Positions 1 through 6,249 of a stretch of 14,756 bases of DNA are shown in pieces. A program made the translations under genes and the position numbers. Origin of the DNA: JAAZLS01 sp964463285 (GTDB lineage: Bacteria; Bacillota; Dethiobacteria; DTU022); NCBI GenBank assembly GCA_964463285.1, contig CAYXBB010000037.1:1-14756 (forward strand), written 5' to 3'. The first letter of the stretch is position 1. Every line of letters starts with the position of its first letter. Under the pieces are notes generated by a model. The model did not search any database, was not told where the DNA came from, and was given only the letters and a program-made list of their open reading frames with translations.

Positions 1-192
1 AAAAAGGTTCGCCGCCGGCGAGATCAGAGAAAAGTATCCGAGGTTCTCCAGGGGTTGCGACGGGGAGCGCAATCCAAAGATAACCTGATGCCCTATATAT
101 TTGAGGCGGTTAAAGCTTACGCCAGCTTGGGGGAGATTTGCGGTGTGTTGAGAGAAGTATTCGGGGAATACAAGCAGCAGATTGTATTTTAA
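1..192 (+). CDS. Methylmalonyl-CoA mutase, large (catalytic) subunit, C-terminal fragment
   Basis: Partial gene: the window opens inside it, in frame from base 1, and it stops at TAA 190-192, leaving 63 residues. The visible tail is basic at first, then reads LMPYIFEAVKAYASLGEICG and ends with a VFGEY motif, typical of the end of the TIM-barrel catalytic chain of the split (two-gene) methylmalonyl-CoA mutase. In that family the subunit binds the acyl-CoA and carries out the radical 1,2 rearrangement between succinyl-CoA and (R)-methylmalonyl-CoA using adenosylcobalamin. The B12-binding gene begins 110 bases downstream, which supports the call. The assignment rests on this short tail plus context; a related acyl-CoA mutase such as isobutyryl-CoA mutase cannot be excluded from the fragment alone, but the epimerase and carboxyltransferase downstream favour methylmalonyl-CoA. 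Confidence 0.85.
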   Translation, partial: KKVRRRRDQRKVSEVLQGLRRGAQSKDNLMPYIFEAVKAYASLGEICGVLREVFGEYKQQIVF

Positions 193-235
193 GGCTAAGG
201 GTACTTTGGAAATCTGTCAAAACATAAAACTTATA

Positions 236-267
236 CTTTAGACCGAAGCACCTGATACAGTCTAAAG
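236..267. repeat. Perfect 8-bp inverted repeat before the B12-binding subunit gene
   Basis: Arms CTTTAGAC (236-243) and GTCTAAAG (260-267) are exact reverse complements separated by 16 bases. The repeat lies in the 110-base gap between the two mutase subunit genes. A TATACT hexamer at 232-237 touches the left arm, with a poor upstream TTGGAA at 206-211 (20-base spacer). If that is a promoter, the dyad sits at its start site, as an operator would. There is no T-run after it, so it is not an intrinsic terminator. Function unknown. Confidence 0.5.
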
Positions 268-302
268 GCTGAGCATCGATTGAAAGGGGAATACAACTTG
301 AA

Positions 303-704
303 ATGAACGGACAGCCTGTACGGGTGTTGGTGGGCAAGGTTGGCCTGGATGGGCACGACCGGGGGGCCAAGGTGGTGGCGCAGGCACTTCGCGATGCCGG
401 GATGGAGGTAATCTATACCGGATTACGACAGACGCCGGAACAAATTGTAGAGGCCGCTTTGCAGGAGGATGTTCAGGTAATCGGGATAAGTATTCTTTCC
501 GGCGCTCATATGCAGCTTTTACCTTTATTGGTAGATCTTCTCCGGAAGCAGGAGGGAGGGGATATCCTGGTGGTAGCGGGGGGAGTTATTCCCCGCGATG
601 ATATCCCTTACCTGAAAGAAGCCGGTATTGCGGAAGTGTTTACCCCGGGAGTTTCCATTAAAGATATTGTTGAATTCATTCAGCGTCAGTTTTCCCAAAA
701 TTAA
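303..704 (+). CDS. Methylmalonyl-CoA mutase, small subunit (cobalamin-binding)
   Basis: A 133-residue protein consisting almost only of a B12-binding Rossmann-like domain. It shows the signature D16-x-H18-x-x-G21 (in KVGLDGHDRG), in which the His replaces dimethylbenzimidazole as the lower cobalt ligand. It also has the S63-x-L65 motif and the GG pair at 93-94 that cradle the nucleotide tail. Length matches the stand-alone small subunits of archaeal and Firmicute split mutases (about 130-140 residues). It pairs with the catalytic chain encoded just upstream to convert succinyl-CoA and (R)-methylmalonyl-CoA. The ATG at 303 is preceded by AAAGGGGA at 283-290; a TTG at 298 is out of frame. An 8-bp dyad in the leader may be regulatory. 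A B12 subunit for another acyl-CoA mutase is the main alternative. Confidence 0.93.
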   Translation: MNGQPVRVLVGKVGLDGHDRGAKVVAQALRDAGMEVIYTGLRQTPEQIVEAALQEDVQVIGISILSGAHMQLLPLLVDLLRKQEGGDILVVAGGVIPRDDIPYLKEAGIAEVFTPGVSIKDIVEFIQRQFSQN

Positions 705-710
705 CTGATC

Positions 711-733
711 TGTAATCTTGCAACAAGGTTACA
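711..733 (+). other. Intergenic hairpin without a T-run
   Basis: TGTAATCTTG and CAAGGTTACA can form a 10-bp stem (one G-U) closed by a 3-base CAA loop, 7 bases after the stop of the B12 subunit. The bases after it (CGGGGGTTTG) are not a T-tract, so it does not look like a normal intrinsic terminator. It could protect the 3' end of the mutase mRNA or act as a processing signal. Confidence 0.5.
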
Positions 734-807
734 CGGGGGTTTGCCACAAGCTGTATTTGGGGAGCAGGTGAAAGCTTGCCGGCAATAAGTATTTTTAATA
801 GTAATAA

Positions 808-816
808 TGCTATAAT
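808..816 (+). promoter_or_regulatory. Extended -10 promoter for the epimerase gene
   Basis: TGC-TATAAT: a perfect sigma-A -10 hexamer at 811-816 with the TGn extension at 808-810. No convincing -35 lies 16-18 bases upstream, which is tolerated by extended -10 promoters. The predicted start is near 823, giving a leader of roughly 27 bases before the TTG start of the epimerase. Confidence 0.55.
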
Positions 817-849
817 TACAATTGGAAATGAGTAGGGAGGTGACGGTTC

Positions 850-1248
850 TTGCTGCAAAAAATTGATCATATAGGAATAGCGGTAAGAGATCTGGAACAG
901 GCGCTCCCGGTGTTTGCCGACAAATTGGGGATCGAGATAGAAGGAGTAGAAGAGGTGGCCGAACAGAAAGTCAAGGTGGCTTTTTTGCCTTTGGGGGAAA
1001 GTAAAATTGAATTTCTCCAGCCTACCGATCCCCTGGGGGCGGTAGCCCGGTTTATTGACAGCCGGGGAGAAGGTATTCATCATATCGCGTTCCGGGTAAA
1101 AAACCTGGAGGATATCCTGGCCCGGCTTAAATCCAGCGGGGTGCGTTTAATTGATGAGAAACCCCGCCTGGGGGCAGGTGGAGCCAAGATTGCCTTTCTT
1201 CACCCTAAAAGTACCTGCGGAGTACTAGTAGAACTCTGTGAGGGTTAG
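850..1248 (+). CDS. mce: Methylmalonyl-CoA epimerase
   Basis: A 132-residue protein of the vicinal-oxygen-chelate/glyoxalase fold that inverts C2 of methylmalonyl-CoA between the (S) form used by the carboxylase/decarboxylase and the (R) form used by the mutase. The N-terminal IDHIGIAVRDLEQAL supplies the first metal ligand (His7). GIHHIAFRV (75-83) carries the second His and the C-terminal VLVELCE holds the Glu (Glu128). KIEFLQP (52-58) matches the strand that provides another ligand or catalytic residue in the family. Length is typical. Start chosen: TTG at 850, with AGGGAGGTG at 833-841 eight bases upstream. It is followed 41 bases later by the carboxyltransferase gene, probably in the same transcript. 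Symbol follows common usage for this family. Confidence 0.95.
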   Translation: MLQKIDHIGIAVRDLEQALPVFADKLGIEIEGVEEVAEQKVKVAFLPLGESKIEFLQPTDPLGAVARFIDSRGEGIHHIAFRVKNLEDILARLKSSGVRLIDEKPRLGAGGAKIAFLHPKSTCGVLVELCEG

Positions 1249-1289
1249 TATTTGTCCTATCTATTATTATATGAAAGCGGTGAGAGTAA

Positions 1290-2831
1290 GTGGAGAAAAA
1301 ATTGCAGCATTTACAACAGAGGCGCCAGAAAACCCTGGACGGAGGCGGCGAAAATCGTATTCAGACGCAGCATGAGAAAGGGAAGGGTACTGCCAGGGAA
1401 AGACTGGCCATGTTCTTGGACGAAGGTAGCTTTGTGGAATTGGGAACGTTTGTCCAGACCGGCCTGGGTGATGCCAGTTCACTGGAAATTAAAAACCCCG
1501 GGGAAGGTGTGGTTACCGGTTACGGGACTATAAACGGTCGTAAGGTATTTGTGTTTGCCCAGGATTTTACGGTTTCCGGTGGCTCTTTGGGTGAAGCCCA
1601 TGCAGCCAAAATTTGCCACGTTTTGGATCTGGCTTCTAAGAACGGTGCTCCGGTAGTAGGGATAAACGATTCCGGGGGAGCGCGCATTCAGGAAGGGGTT
1701 TACGCTTTAAACGGCTATGGATCCATCTTTTCACGCAACACCATTTATTCGGGAGTGATCCCCCAAATTTCGGTTATTATGGGCCCCAGTGCGGGGGGAG
1801 CGGTTTATTCTCCTGCGATACAGGATTTTGTATTCATGGTTTCCGGCACCGGGTATATGTTCATTACCGGGCCCCAGGTCATAAAGGCGGTAACCGGTGA
1901 AACGGTAAGCACCGAGGAGTTGGGGGGCGCTCTCACCCATAACCAGACCAGTGGAGTAGCGCATTTTATAGCCGAGAGCGAATCAGAGTGTCTGCAACAG
2001 GTGAGGACCTTGCTCAGCTATCTTCCTTCAAACAATATGGAAGATTCCCCTCTGGCGGGGCCTGCAGAACCGGAATTTGACCCGGAAGAGCTGGTTAAAA
2101 TTATCCCTGATAACCCTAACCGATCTTATAATGTAAAAGATGTAATTTTACGGGTGGTAGATGGGGGATCTTTTTTGGAGGTTCACCAGCATTTTGCTCA
2201 AAACGCGGTAGTAGGTTTTGCCCGGCTGGAAGGGGCGGCGGTAGGGGTAATTGCCAACCAGCCTCATGTTAAAGCCGGCTGCCTGGATATCGATTGCTCG
2301 GATAAAATATCCCGATTTGTGAGGTTTTGCGACTGTTTCAACCTGCCGTTGGTTACCTTTGTAGATGTTCCCGGGTATCTGCCCGGTGTGGAGCAGGAAT
2401 GGGGAGGAATTATCCGCCACGGGGCAAAAGTGCTTTACGCTTATTCTGAAGCCACAGTTCCCCAAATGTCGGTTATTTTACGCAAAGCCTACGGGGGAGC
2501 CTACATTGCCATGAGTTCCCGTTCCCTGGGTGCGGATTATTGCCTGGCCTGGCCTACCGCGGAGATAGCGGTAATGGGTCCGGAGGGAGCGGTAAACATT
2601 GTTCATCGCCGGGATATCGAAGCTGCCGAGGATAAACAGCAATGCCGCCTTGATCTGGTAGAGCAGTATCGCCAGAAATTCGCCAACCCCTACATTGCGG
2701 CGGCCCGGGGCTGGATTGACGAGGTGATCGATCCCCGGCATACCCGGGTTTACCTGTTAAAAGGCCTGGAAATGCTACGGACCAAGCGGGATCAGCGGCC
2801 TATGAGAAAACATGGAAATGTGCCTTTATAA
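1290..2831 (+). CDS. mmdA: Methylmalonyl-CoA decarboxylase alpha / propionyl-CoA carboxylase beta (carboxyltransferase) subunit
   Basis: A 513-residue protein with the tandem crotonase-fold carboxyltransferase halves of the acyl-CoA carboxylase family. It moves the carboxyl group between methylmalonyl-CoA/propionyl-CoA and a biotinylated carrier. Visible motifs: the basic N-terminal RRQKTL...GKGTARERL region, GGSLGE (97-102), NDSGGARIQEG (126-136), the oxyanion-hole stretch GPSAGGAVYSPA (165-176), DVPGYLPG (359-366) and AYGGAYIAM (400-408). The tail KHGNVPL is typical of MmdA/PccB. The GTG start at 1290 follows GGTGAG at 1279-1284. The epimerase and mutase upstream fix the substrate as methylmalonyl-CoA rather than acetyl-CoA. 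No biotin carrier, biotin carboxylase or sodium-pumping membrane subunit is in the window, so decarboxylase, carboxylase and transcarboxylase roles cannot be told apart. Confidence 0.93.
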   Translation: MEKKLQHLQQRRQKTLDGGGENRIQTQHEKGKGTARERLAMFLDEGSFVELGTFVQTGLGDASSLEIKNPGEGVVTGYGTINGRKVFVFAQDFTVSGGSLGEAHAAKICHVLDLASKNGAPVVGINDSGGARIQEGVYALNGYGSIFSRNTIYSGVIPQISVIMGPSAGGAVYSPAIQDFVFMVSGTGYMFITGPQVIKAVTGETVSTEELGGALTHNQTSGVAHFIAESESECLQQVRTLLSYLPSNNMEDSPLAGPAEPEFDPEELVKIIPDNPNRSYNVKDVILRVVDGGSFLEVHQHFAQNAVVGFARLEGAAVGVIANQPHVKAGCLDIDCSDKISRFVRFCDCFNLPLVTFVDVPGYLPGVEQEWGGIIRHGAKVLYAYSEATVPQMSVILRKAYGGAYIAMSSRSLGADYCLAWPTAEIAVMGPEGAVNIVHRRDIEAAEDKQQCRLDLVEQYRQKFANPYIAAARGWIDEVIDPRHTRVYLLKGLEMLRTKRDQRPMRKHGNVPL

Positions 2832-2887
2832 AGCAGCGGTCAAAACCCTTGCCTGCTGAAATATGCGCTTAACAAACAACCCAATCG

Positions 2888-2916
2888 TTGACATTTTTGT
2901 TAGTCAAAAGTAAAAT
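2888..2916 (+). promoter_or_regulatory. Sigma-A promoter of the DUF4870 gene
   Basis: Perfect -35 TTGACA (2888-2893), exactly 17 bases of spacer and TAAAAT (2911-2916) as -10. The predicted start is near 2923, giving a 45-base leader. Two short dyads overlap it: TAACAAA (2870-2876) with TTTGTTA (2896-2902), and TTGAC (2888-2892) with GTCAA (2903-2907). Either could be an operator covering the -35 and spacer. Confidence 0.75.
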
Positions 2917-2967
2917 TAGGCATGATAAAAAGTATACAATCAGTGCATAATTGGGGGGCCTTGGAAT

Positions 2968-3423
2968 ATGCCGGACTCCGATCATAATGGACCGGGCGAA
3001 ACAAAGGAACAGCTGAGCTATGTTGGCCGCCGGCAAGCCTTCGGGGGGGGCGATCTCGCAGCGCCTTTAAAGGAAGAGAAACTGGCTGCTTTAATGTCTT
3101 ACCTGCTGGGCTGGATAACCGGGCTAATATTTTATTTTGCCGGGAAAAGCAAATACGTAAAATTTCATGCTCTGCAATCAATAATTACTTTCGGAGCGAT
3201 TACGGTTTTCCAGCTGGTGATCTGGCTGATCCGGGAAGTGCTGGCGATGTTTTTAAGGTCTCCGGGATCGATATACCCGGTGTTGAATATGCATGGCATG
3301 ATCAGCGCTGTTGTCTGGGTAGGTTCCCTAATTATATGGGCTTTTTTGATGTCTAAAGCTTACCAGGGAGAAAGCTACTATCTCCCGGTTGTAGGAGAGG
3401 TAGCCGACAAAGGGGCGGGTTGA
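2968..3423 (+). CDS. DUF4870 (Tic20-like) integral membrane protein
   Basis: A 151-residue protein with a polar N-terminus of about 35 residues and then three hydrophobic segments (about 40-59, 69-95 and 108-130). The core reads KLAALMSYLLGWITGLIFYF followed by KYVKFHALQS, the signature of the DUF4870/Tic20-like family, in which a short charged loop between the first two helices carries K-F-H-A-x-Q-S. No enzymatic residues are seen and the function of the family in bacteria is not established. The ATG at 2968 follows a G-rich Shine-Dalgarno (GGGGGG near 2953-2958). It has its own strong promoter and is separated from the arginine operon by a long leader, so it is probably monocistronic. Its link to the methylmalonyl-CoA genes is positional only. 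Confidence 0.8.
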   Translation: MPDSDHNGPGETKEQLSYVGRRQAFGGGDLAAPLKEEKLAALMSYLLGWITGLIFYFAGKSKYVKFHALQSIITFGAITVFQLVIWLIREVLAMFLRSPGSIYPVLNMHGMISAVVWVGSLIIWAFLMSKAYQGESYYLPVVGEVADKGAG

Positions 3424-3560
3424 TAGGTAACGTTCTAACGAATAGTGATCAATCCGGATTTTAGAATGCTTTTTCCGTGTTTGCCCGGTGGAACCATAGT
3501 GATTTTCATACCGGCCTGGTTTTTTGGAAGGCAAAATGCAAGAAAATTACTCCACCTCTC

Positions 3561-3588
3561 TTGACATCTGGCCGAGGTATGGTAGCAT
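3561..3588 (+). promoter_or_regulatory. Promoter of the arg T-box leader
   Basis: TTGACA at 3561-3566, a 16-base spacer, then TAGCAT at 3583-3588 preceded by TGG (3580-3582), an extended -10 arrangement. The predicted start near 3595 lies just upstream of stem I of the T-box. I see nothing definite in the 137 bases between the DUF4870 stop and this promoter. Confidence 0.6.
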
Positions 3589-3599
3589 TTATAGCATGT

Positions 3600-3877
3600 T
3601 GTAAATAATGAACTGCCGGTGATGGGGACAGTAGCGACGGTGGAGATCTAGCGAGCCGGGGACGGTGGAAGCCCGGTTTGTAAGCCGGCCGTGAAACGCA
3701 CTCCGGAGGCGAAAGTTGAAGCTGCTTTAAAGCAGTGAGTAGGCTGTTCCGGGACCTGCCGTTATCCAGGGTAGCCTTTTTGTTGATAGCTGCAGGAGAG
3801 GGCTGCTTAAAGCAGCCAATAAAGGTGGTACCGCGAGAAACCTCTCGTCCTTAGACTTTTGGACGGGAGGTTTTAGC
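3600..3877 (+). promoter_or_regulatory. T-box riboswitch leader, arginine-specific (CGC specifier)
   Basis: The hallmark T-box AAAGGTGGTACCGCG is at 3821-3835; its TGGT bulge would pair with the ACCA end of uncharged tRNA. Stem I is recognisable: the AGTA S-turn motif at 3630-3633, ACGG (3637-3640) pairing with CCGT (3689-3692), the distal-loop motif GGTGGAAGCCCGG at 3664-3676, and the specifier context GTGAAA-CGC-A at 3691-3700. CGC (3697-3699) is an arginine codon, matching argC directly downstream; the same register in other T-boxes has a purine after the codon, as here. Stem III is GGCTGC-TTAAA-GCAGCC (3801-3817). Known mechanism: uncharged tRNA stabilises the antiterminator, so the operon is read when arginyl-tRNA is low. 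The specifier assignment is by pattern, not by folding. Confidence 0.93.
3838..3874 (+). terminator. T-box-controlled intrinsic terminator
   Basis: AAACCTCTCGTCC (3838-3850) pairs with GGACGGGAGGTTT (3861-3873) in a 13-bp stem with one G-U and a 10-base loop, followed by a short T-run (TTTT at 3871-3874, partly in the stem). The 5' arm continues directly from the T-box sequence, the usual mutually exclusive arrangement with the antiterminator. The T-run is shorter than usual, so some read-through would not be surprising. Confidence 0.85.
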
Positions 3878-3894
3878 ATAAAGGAGGAATAAAA

Positions 3895-4926
3895 TTGGTC
3901 AAAGTAGCCGTACTTGGGGCAACCGGTTATGCGGGAGCGGACCTGGTGCGCCTGTTATGTTATCATCCCGGAGTAGAAGTGGTGTTTTTAAGTTCCGAAA
4001 GCTATGCCGGGGCCAAGTTCAGTCAAGTTCACCCTCAATTCAAGGAACTAATGGATCAACGATTACAATCCTTAAAAGTAGAGGCCATACCGGAAGGGGT
4101 AAGCATGGTATTTTGCGCCTTGCCCCATGGCAAATCAGCCCCGGTGATCCCGGAATTGTTACAGCGTAATTTGAAGATAGTGGATCTGAGCGCCGATTTC
4201 CGGTTGCACGATTCCTCGCTATATCCGGAGTGGTACGGGTGGGCCCATCCCGCCCCCGATCTGTTAGCATCCGCGGTGTACGGTCTGCCCGAAATATATG
4301 CCTTGGAAATTAGCCGGGCTCGGCTGGTGGCCAATCCCGGCTGTTTTCCTACCGGGGCTATTTTGGCCTTGGCACCCCTGGCCTCGAAAAGACTGGTAGA
4401 ATGGGAAAGCGTTATTATTGACGCCAAGACGGGAGTATCCGGGGCCGGCCGGACTCCCGGGCCGGGATTTCATTTTCCGGACTGTACCGACAATTTTAAA
4501 GCCTACCGGGTAGGAAATCATCAGCATACTCCGGAGATCGAACAGGAACTTGCCGGACTTTCCGGAAAGGAAGTGGTGAGGGTAACCTTTATTCCTCATC
4601 TGGTACCGATGATCCGGGGAATTTTAAGCACGGTCTATGTAAATTTGCCGGATTGCAGCCTGGAGGAACTGTATGATCTATATGAGGACTTTTACCGGGA
4701 TAGTATGTTCGTTCGGGTGCAACAGGAGATATTGCCGGAAACCCGGTTGGTTAGGGGGAGCAACTATTGTGATCTGGCTTTGAGGATAGATCAGCGGGCA
4801 GGCCGGTTAATAATTATTTCCTGCATTGACAACCTGGTGAAAGGTGCTTCCGGACAGGCGGTGCAGAACATGAACCTGATGCTCGGTTATCCCCAGGAGG
4901 AAGGTTTAACTCAGGTTCCCTTGTAG
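3895..4926 (+). CDS. argC: N-acetyl-gamma-glutamyl-phosphate reductase
   Basis: A 343-residue NADPH-dependent enzyme that reduces N-acetylglutamyl phosphate to N-acetylglutamate semialdehyde, the third step of arginine synthesis. The N-terminal Rossmann loop is GATGYAG (8-14). The catalytic cysteine is Cys150 in VANPGCFPTGA. The acid/base His lies in HQHTPEIEQ (211-219), and PHLVPMIRGI is the conserved C-terminal active-site segment. Length is standard for the type 1 (about 345-residue) ArgC. The TTG at 3895 follows AAGGAGG (3881-3887) at seven bases, and the GATGYAG motif lies at the normal distance from this start. It is the first gene after the arginine T-box terminator and the head of argCJBD. 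Confidence 0.97.
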   Translation: MVKVAVLGATGYAGADLVRLLCYHPGVEVVFLSSESYAGAKFSQVHPQFKELMDQRLQSLKVEAIPEGVSMVFCALPHGKSAPVIPELLQRNLKIVDLSADFRLHDSSLYPEWYGWAHPAPDLLASAVYGLPEIYALEISRARLVANPGCFPTGAILALAPLASKRLVEWESVIIDAKTGVSGAGRTPGPGFHFPDCTDNFKAYRVGNHQHTPEIEQELAGLSGKEVVRVTFIPHLVPMIRGILSTVYVNLPDCSLEELYDLYEDFYRDSMFVRVQQEILPETRLVRGSNYCDLALRIDQRAGRLIIISCIDNLVKGASGQAVQNMNLMLGYPQEEGLTQVPL

Positions 4927-5007
4927 CGATCTCATGGTTAAAATTTAAACCCCGGCTTAAGGGAAAGGAAAATTAAGCAAAGCAATGTGAAGAAAGGTGG
5001 GGTTGGT

Positions 5008-6228
5008 ATGGGAACAATGCCTGAAATCCTGCAGGTTGATGGTGGGCTGGACATTGTTCAGGGCATCAAAACTTCCGGAATATCCTGTGGGCTAAAAAAC
5101 GGCAAAAAAGATCTGGCCATAATTTATACTGAGCTTCCGGCGGCGGCGGCCGGGGTTTTCACCCGTAACCTGGTTCAGGCCGCTCCGGTAAGGCTGTGCC
5201 GGGAGAGAATCGGAAATTTGGTCCGGGCCATAGTGGTAAACAGTGGAAATGCCAATGCCTGTACTGGGGAGGTCGGGCTTAGGAATGCTTACGAAATGAC
5301 GCAACTGGTCGGGCGAAATCTAAAGATCAACCCGGAACAGGTCCTGGTATGCTCTACCGGAGTGATCGGCCAACAGCTGGACATGGAAAAAATAAGAACC
5401 GGGATCAGCCGGGCGGCAGATGCCCTCACTGTAGAATCTTCAGGGGCCGGGGGAGCAGCGGAGGCAATTTTGACTACCGATACTGTAATAAAACAGGTTG
5501 CTTATCAAGCCCGTCTTTCCCGGGGAACAGTTAACCTGGCGGGTATCGCTAAAGGATCCGGCATGATCGCCCCCAATATGGCTACCATGCTGGCTTTCCT
5601 GGTTACCGATGCCCGAATTTCGAAAGAACTACTGCAGAAATTTTTTATCCGGGCGGTTAACTCTACATTTAACTTGATTACCGTGGATGGAGACACCTCT
5701 ACAAATGATACGGCGCTGTTGCTGGCAAACAGTGCTTCCGGGGTGGAGATCAAAAGGGAAGAAGAGGCCTCTTGTGATCTGTTCTATCAGATGCTGGAGC
5801 AGGCCTGCTACCAACTGGCCTATAAGATCGTGGCCGACGGGGAAGGGTCCACCCGGGTCATTGCTCTGACCGTTTCCGGAGCGCCGGATGTACCTTCTGC
5901 TCGGCTTCTGGCCAAGGCGGTGCTAAATTCTTCCCTGGTAAAGACTGCTTTTTATGGCGAAGATGCCAACTGGGGCCGGATCATGTCTGCTTTGGGGAAC
6001 GCCGGAGTTGATTTTAATCCGGAAAAAATAGATATTTATCTGGGGCCGGTCCAGGTAGCCGCCAACGGGGAGACGTTTATATTTGATGAACAGGCTGCTT
6101 TGAAGGTACTTCAGCAATCTAAAATTTCGGTGCGGGTAGATCTTCACGCCGGCCAGGCCGAGGCAACCGCCTGGGGGACTGATTTAAGCCCGGAATATAT
6201 AAAAATCAACAGCAGCTATCGCAGTTAA
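5008..6228 (+). CDS. argJ: Bifunctional glutamate N-acetyltransferase / ornithine acetyltransferase
   Basis: ArgJ moves the acetyl group from N-acetylornithine to glutamate, recycling acetyl and closing the arginine cycle; bifunctional members also acetylate glutamate from acetyl-CoA. The protein is made as one chain that cuts itself between Ala and Thr. The cleavage motif KGSGMIAPNMATML is present, with the nucleophilic Thr at about residue 193 of the 406-residue form. The oxyanion-hole motif STGVIG and the VNSGNANACTG segment are also visible. I chose the ATG at 5008 because AAAGGTGG (4994-5001) sits just upstream; a GTG at 4987 would add seven residues (MKKGGVG) but has a poorer ribosome site. 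No argA or argE is visible nearby, in keeping with the cyclic pathway. Confidence 0.96.
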   Translation: MGTMPEILQVDGGLDIVQGIKTSGISCGLKNGKKDLAIIYTELPAAAAGVFTRNLVQAAPVRLCRERIGNLVRAIVVNSGNANACTGEVGLRNAYEMTQLVGRNLKINPEQVLVCSTGVIGQQLDMEKIRTGISRAADALTVESSGAGGAAEAILTTDTVIKQVAYQARLSRGTVNLAGIAKGSGMIAPNMATMLAFLVTDARISKELLQKFFIRAVNSTFNLITVDGDTSTNDTALLLANSASGVEIKREEEASCDLFYQMLEQACYQLAYKIVADGEGSTRVIALTVSGAPDVPSARLLAKAVLNSSLVKTAFYGEDANWGRIMSALGNAGVDFNPEKIDIYLGPVQVAANGETFIFDEQAALKVLQQSKISVRVDLHAGQAEATAWGTDLSPEYIKINSSYRS

Positions 6229-6249
6229 ACTTGAGAGGATGAAAAATGC

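Noticed and set aside
1252..1533. Small open frame overlapping the start of mmdA
   Set aside because: It runs out of frame through the conserved N-terminus of the carboxyltransferase and has no family features.
3424..3560. Possible terminator of the DUF4870 gene near 3487-3530 (CCGGT...ACCGG before T6)
   Set aside because: Arms are only five bases with a 20-base loop and alternative pairings compete; too weak to annotate.
4056..4427. Long minus-strand open frames across argC and other genes
   Set aside because: They are shadows of well-supported + strand genes, lack ribosome sites and show no recognisable domain.
4987..5007. GTG at 4987 as start of argJ
   Set aside because: The ATG at 5008 has a better placed ribosome site (AAAGGTGG), and the extra seven residues look unlike ArgJ N-termini. 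It cannot be fully excluded.
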